DNA of 64,000 nucleotides from the NCBI GenBank assembly GCA_038363925.1, contig JAQQWL010000011.1:4774001-4838000 (forward strand). Reading direction: 5' to 3'. How positions within the stretch are numbered: the stretch's first letter is position 1; each line of letters opens with the position of its first letter. The position numbers and the translations under genes were made by a program. Below are positions 60,284-64,000 of this stretch, in pieces. This DNA comes from Apiospora phragmitis (Eukaryota; Ascomycota; Sordariomycetes; Amphisphaeriales; Apiosporaceae). Below the pieces are notes generated by a model. That model did not search any database and had not been told where the DNA came from. It saw nothing but the letters and a program-made list of their open reading frames with translations.

Positions 60284-61220
60284 ATGCGTCCTACAATATA
60301 GCCCCTCTCGCTTTTCCTACGCTTCTGCAACCAAAAAAGGGAATCCATAGGGATGGCATGGTGATTTTTCGTGGTCTAGACTTGGCGTCTGGGTTCATTG
60401 TTATGTTGTCATGATATGAAGATGAAACGGCATCGGCATTTGACTATTTCTGGTATGGGGAGGCGACGGCGATACATCGTGATGTCTGTGCAAAGAATAA
60501 TTCCCCGTCTATTCTCGGCATATTGAGGAAGAGACTGCCCAAGTGGGAATGCGATTTAATCGTTTTGAGTAGAAGCTTACATCCCTCCCCATCCGCGTTT
60601 TGCATGGGGAGACATCAAGTGTAGGCGACAGTACGAGGGTCTTTCCGTGCCACATGGTAGAGACGACGAAAGCAGTACCCGAGGGAGAAGATGGCGAGCA
60701 GCTTAAGTAAGCCACGTTGTCTGCCACAGTGGTAGAAGAGTCTTTCCATAGGGGATAGACCACTACAAATGCAAATTTGATACTACTCTGACTCTCTTGA
60801 GCAACTCTTAACTGTGTGCCTTGTGTTGTTTGTGATGAAGTCTACTGATATTGAACAAGGAATACATATATGAGGGGATAAGGAAACGTCAGAATCGGCG
60901 TCTATTCCGACTCTGCTCTGTGTCTGTCAGTCGATGTAGTGTACGATGTATAATACAAGTCCCAAAAATGGAGGCGGATCTGCCGTTGCGCTCGCTCTCC
61001 CAAGCAGGCAGGCCCTCTTATTATTGTGTTCTCTTCTTCTTTAACCCACAAACCACGTTCGCGCTACTCTTCCCAATCCAGTCGTACAGTTTCTTTCCTC
61101 CTCGTCGCCACCAGGACCGCATGCTGCGGGGCATGGGGCTATCTATCAGTATCTAAATGTAGATTGTATGCGGGTGGTGCATAGTAGCCAGCAAAGCAAG
61201 TCTGTCATGGATTGATGGGT
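60284..61220. other. Convergent spacer eIF3m / UMP-CMP kinase
   Basis: About 0.9 kb holding two 3' ends. No gene is seen and I can name nothing else in it. Confidence 0.55.
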
Positions 61221-62461
61221 TTAGAACTCGCGGCCGAGCTTGGCCTCGATGCGCTGCTGGGTGGTCTTGTGGACCTCCTCGGGCTTGGCGGTACCGTCGA
61301 TCTTGATGACCTTGCCCTGCTTCTCGAAGGCGTCGACGACGGGCATGGAGGTCTCGACGAAGGTGCGGAAGCGCTTGCGGATGCTGTCGGCGTTGTCGTC
61401 GGCACGGCCGCTGGTCTTACCGCGGTCGAGCAGGCGGCGCTCCATCTCGGCCTCGGGGCAGTCGTAGAAGAGCACGGCCTTGGCGGGGCAGACGGACTCC
61501 TCGAACTTGACGGCCTGGTCCATCTTGCGCGGGAAGCCGTCGATCAGGAACTTGCCCTTCTTGCCCTTGGTCTCGCCCTTGCCCGAGGGGTCGACGGTCG
61601 CCGTCATGGCGTTCTCGAGCAGCTGCACCGTCACCTCCATGGGCACGATGAGGCCGTTCTTGATGTAGTCCTTGATCATCTCGCCGAACTCGCTGCCCGC
61701 GCGGTCCTGCTCCGCGCGCAGCAGGTCGCCCGCCGACAGGTGCGTGAAGCCGTAGTCCTTGACCAGGTGGGCGCACTGGGTGCCCTTGCCGGCGCCGGGG
61801 CCGCCCAGGACGAAGACGACGGTCACGTCGTCGGGGTTGAAGGTGGGTGTGGATTGGGCGGGGGCGCCGATGCGGCCGGCGGCCGTCTTGGATGCGTCGG
61901 TGGCAGGCATGTCTGTGGGTTTACCCAAGATTTGGATTAGCTTGGTACCGCCGAAACCCCGACGTAATACGGAGACGGGAAGGACAAGGAGAGATAGAGA
62001 GTGAGAGAGAGGAACACCAAGAGTTGTCACTCCATCAATGGGTAACTGCGGCCACAAGTTTGCTTCGAATTGTGGCACGTAGCGCTCCTTCCTTCATGAT
62101 AACCTCGTGGATCTGTGTATGCAACACGTGGTAGTAACTTACCGACTCTGCGCTTAACAAGCAATACGTAACCGCCAAAACCAGCAGCAATGATGAGGAG
62201 GAAAGGCCAGAACTTGACAGTCTGGTTCGGGTTCTGGGGCGGTTGGGAGCTGTAGGCTCTTCGGGCAGAAGATCGGTAGGTCGGGCCGGAAATAGGGGTA
62301 GTGGCTTTGGTAGTGGCAGCTCTGGAGACCCGCGACGAAGAGGAAGACGAGACAAAGGACCGAGTAGTAGCGGAGGCAGAAGAAGCGCAGAACCGGGAAG
62401 AGGCCCTGGTGGCCGCCTGCCGCCAGAGTAGACGCTGCATTGTTGCTGCCCTGCTTGCCAT
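61221..62461 (-). CDS. ura6: UMP-CMP kinase (Ura6 type) with an N-terminal presequence and membrane anchor
   Basis: This kinase transfers phosphate from ATP to UMP or CMP in pyrimidine nucleotide synthesis. Exons 62461-62143 and 61912-61221 with a 230-base intron give 336 aa. Residues 1-70 are Arg/Ser/Ala-rich without acids, like a mitochondrial presequence, and about 82-100 form a membrane span ([19 protein letters not shown]). The kinase follows: P-loop [10 protein letters not shown] (near 143), [12 protein letters not shown], the NMP-binding [25 protein letters not shown] and the lid [12 protein letters not shown]. Yeast Ura6 lacks the anchor. An in-frame ATG sits two bases after the second exon's acceptor (61910) and would give a soluble form of about 229 aa, so two forms are possible. 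A second N-terminal ATG at 62440 is also usable. The frame is intact. Confidence 0.94.
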
Positions 62462-63366
62462 TGGTTCCTTTTTCGAAGAGGGGGTGGTGTGGTGGGAAAA
62501 TGTTGGTGTGTTGCAAGGCAATGACTTGCTGTCTGTCGTGCTGTCTGTTAGTGAGTGACGTGCCTGCTTTCGCTTCTATGCTTGCTGGCTGGCTTTCCTG
62601 CACTTTTGACCTGCTTGGGCGGCTTGGCCTAATTGAGGCAAGAAGGGGACCTAAAACTTGGCTCAGTCAGGTGGGTCGGTTCTGGTTACACCCTGTTAGT
62701 CGTTAGAGCATCGAGCCCAGCTGTTGCCAAAATGCGAACCTGCAAGCTGACCAGCATCAAGATCGATCGAACCATAATCAAGTGGTTTGCAAGATATACA
62801 TACATTAGATACTCGATATACTCTTTAACTATACTGTTATACTGTACTTTTATGCCAAGCGATAGGGGATTTAGCAGATATACCTTTGTGAGGTCTTTGG
62901 TCAGTATTCTTTGCAAGGACGAACACTAGGTAATAAACGTGCAGCTGGGATATTTTGAATCTTTTGGTGTATTCCTCGTTTGAGGCTGCAATTTGCTATG
63001 TAATAAATTCTTTTGGCTTTCTCTTCGATTGTACAGAGTTTGTAATTACATTTATATGAAAAGTTGACGGGCCTCAGCGCACATAAAGCGTTGCGCCAGG
63101 CAAATGTCGTAGCGATAGTAAAGAAGTTTCCAGGGGTTGCAGACCGCCAAAAATGTCCATCATCCCCCCGCCCAGGTATCATCCCATATAGAACGCCGTT
63201 GTTGTTCCCAAGTTAAGCAAAACTTTCCACCCTCCCAACAAATACGGACTCCATCAGCTCAGCTGGAATAAGAGGGACGTGCCTCCCATTATTTCGAGTT
63301 TCCAATCATCATTATTCATCAACTCTCTCTCCCCCCTTGCCGCCATTCAACTTGCCGAGCCTTGCT
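62462..63366. other. Intergenic stretch between two minus-strand genes
   Basis: About 0.9 kb. 62740-62900 is AT-rich. It includes the UMP-CMP kinase promoter and the 3' end of the next gene. No gene is seen. Confidence 0.55.
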
Positions 63367-64000
63367 CTACCGGTAGACCGGCTTGTTGGCTGCGTCCGCG
63401 TACGCCTCCGGGATCGGTACAGAATCGTACTGCTGCTCGCCCAGTGCTATGAAATCAAAGTTCTGTACCGGTGCTGTAGGCGTGTCAGGGGTTCGGAGCG
63501 CCCCCGTGCCCATTCTCGGCGTCGCACTCGGTGCCTTCTTGGGCGGTGCTTGCAGGCTGAATGGCTTGCTCTCGCTCGCCGGTGAAGCAGCCTGGGCAAA
63601 CGACGACTGCGGCTCGGCCACGTTGTTGGCAGGCGTGAAGCTCGGCTGTGGCTGTTCAGAGATCTCGCCCAGAGACTTGTAGGCTGAAGGCGGGAAGCGC
63701 GGCGACAACGCATATTGCGAGAAGGCCGGCGACTTGGGTCCGAAGCCAGGGGTGTTGGGAGCCGACTGGGATCGCAGCTGCGCAAGGTACAAGTCGGAGC
63801 GAGCCCGGTCACGCATGTCCATCGACTTCGCCAGGCGGCGCTTGGTGTAGTATCGGTAGAAGATGACACTGTAGAGCGAGATGCTGATAACTTCGATAAC
63901 GACCTCAATGATGATGCAGATCAAGGTCCAGTTCTGTTACAAGTTAGTCCAGTACCTTTTCCGAGTATTGTAAAATGATCATTAGCTTACCTGAAGTCTG
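63367..64000 (-). CDS. 3' part of a membrane protein, cut by the window edge
   Basis: I do not recognise a family. The window has the last 10 bases of one exon (64000-63991), a 57-base intron (63934-63990) and the final exon 63933-63367 of 188 codons plus stop. The final exon starts NWTLICIIIEVVIEV, a membrane span that runs on to ISISLYSVIFYRYY, followed by the basic KRRLAKSMDMRDRARSDL and then a Pro/Ser/Ala-rich cytosolic-type tail with phrases such as APNTPGFGPKSPAFSQ and TPRMGTGALRTPDTP. The organisation suggests the end of a multi-span protein whose tail may be phosphorylated. The rest lies to the right of the window. Confidence 0.8.

Noticed and set aside
63180..63240. Possible 5S rRNA or repeat fragment
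   Set aside because: A short resemblance to 5S-like words did not extend to the internal control region.

Overview
This is a nuclear window from a filamentous ascomycete (Pezizomycotina, probably a Sordariomycete; the order is not resolved). The evidence is GT-AG introns of about 50-100 bases with CTNAC-type branch points, intron-split genes spread over both strands with long untranslated stretches, and protein content typical of these fungi (14-3-3, NSP1, Bub1, GPI-type GH20, annexin with a Pro/Gln head, mL59). There are no operons, no CRISPR array, no rRNA or convincing tRNA gene, and no recognisable transposon. It looks like ordinary housekeeping chromosome, and I found no new defence or biosynthetic system.

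Layout. 0-10.5 kb: AP endonuclease Apn1 (+), converging on the checkpoint kinase Bub1 (-), then enolase (-). 10.5-24 kb: a 3.2-kb gene-free stretch, an M1 aminopeptidase (-), an LAA2/YBL010C-like protein (-), nucleoporin NSP1 (+) and the F1-ATPase inhibitor IF1 (-). 24-37.8 kb: a 3.2-kb gene-free stretch that includes a long CT-rich leader, 14-3-3 (+), DPH4 (-), mitochondrial ribosomal protein mL59 (-), splicing helicase PRP28 (+), a secreted Thr/Ser-rich protein (-) and an annexin (+). 38.7-51.1 kb: an ABCC-type transporter (+), a GPI-type GH20 hexosaminidase (-) and a conserved coiled-coil protein of unknown role with unusually long introns (+). 53-64 kb: a zinc-finger-like protein (-), an MBL-fold hydrolase (-), eIF3m (+), UMP-CMP kinase with a membrane anchor (-), and the 3' end of a membrane protein (-) cut by the window edge.

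How the genes relate. They are functionally independent: DNA repair, mitosis, glycolysis, translation, splicing, nuclear transport and mitochondrial energy metabolism. Four products point to the mitochondrion: IF1, mL59, an anchored form of UMP-CMP kinase and possibly a long form of the aminopeptidase. The last two also have a downstream in-frame ATG that would give a form without the presequence.

The strongest unexpected signal concerns the sequence itself. Seven genes (bub1, prp28, mL59, annexin, ABC transporter, GH20, coiled-coil protein) contain together eleven single-base reading-frame breaks, nearly all at short homopolymers. In every case, compensating the breaks by one base each makes the whole coding length a multiple of three and restores family-conserved sequence. 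Essential genes are affected, so I read this as uncorrected consensus indels rather than eleven real mutations. Exon coordinates below were worked out by hand from splice motifs and reading phase.
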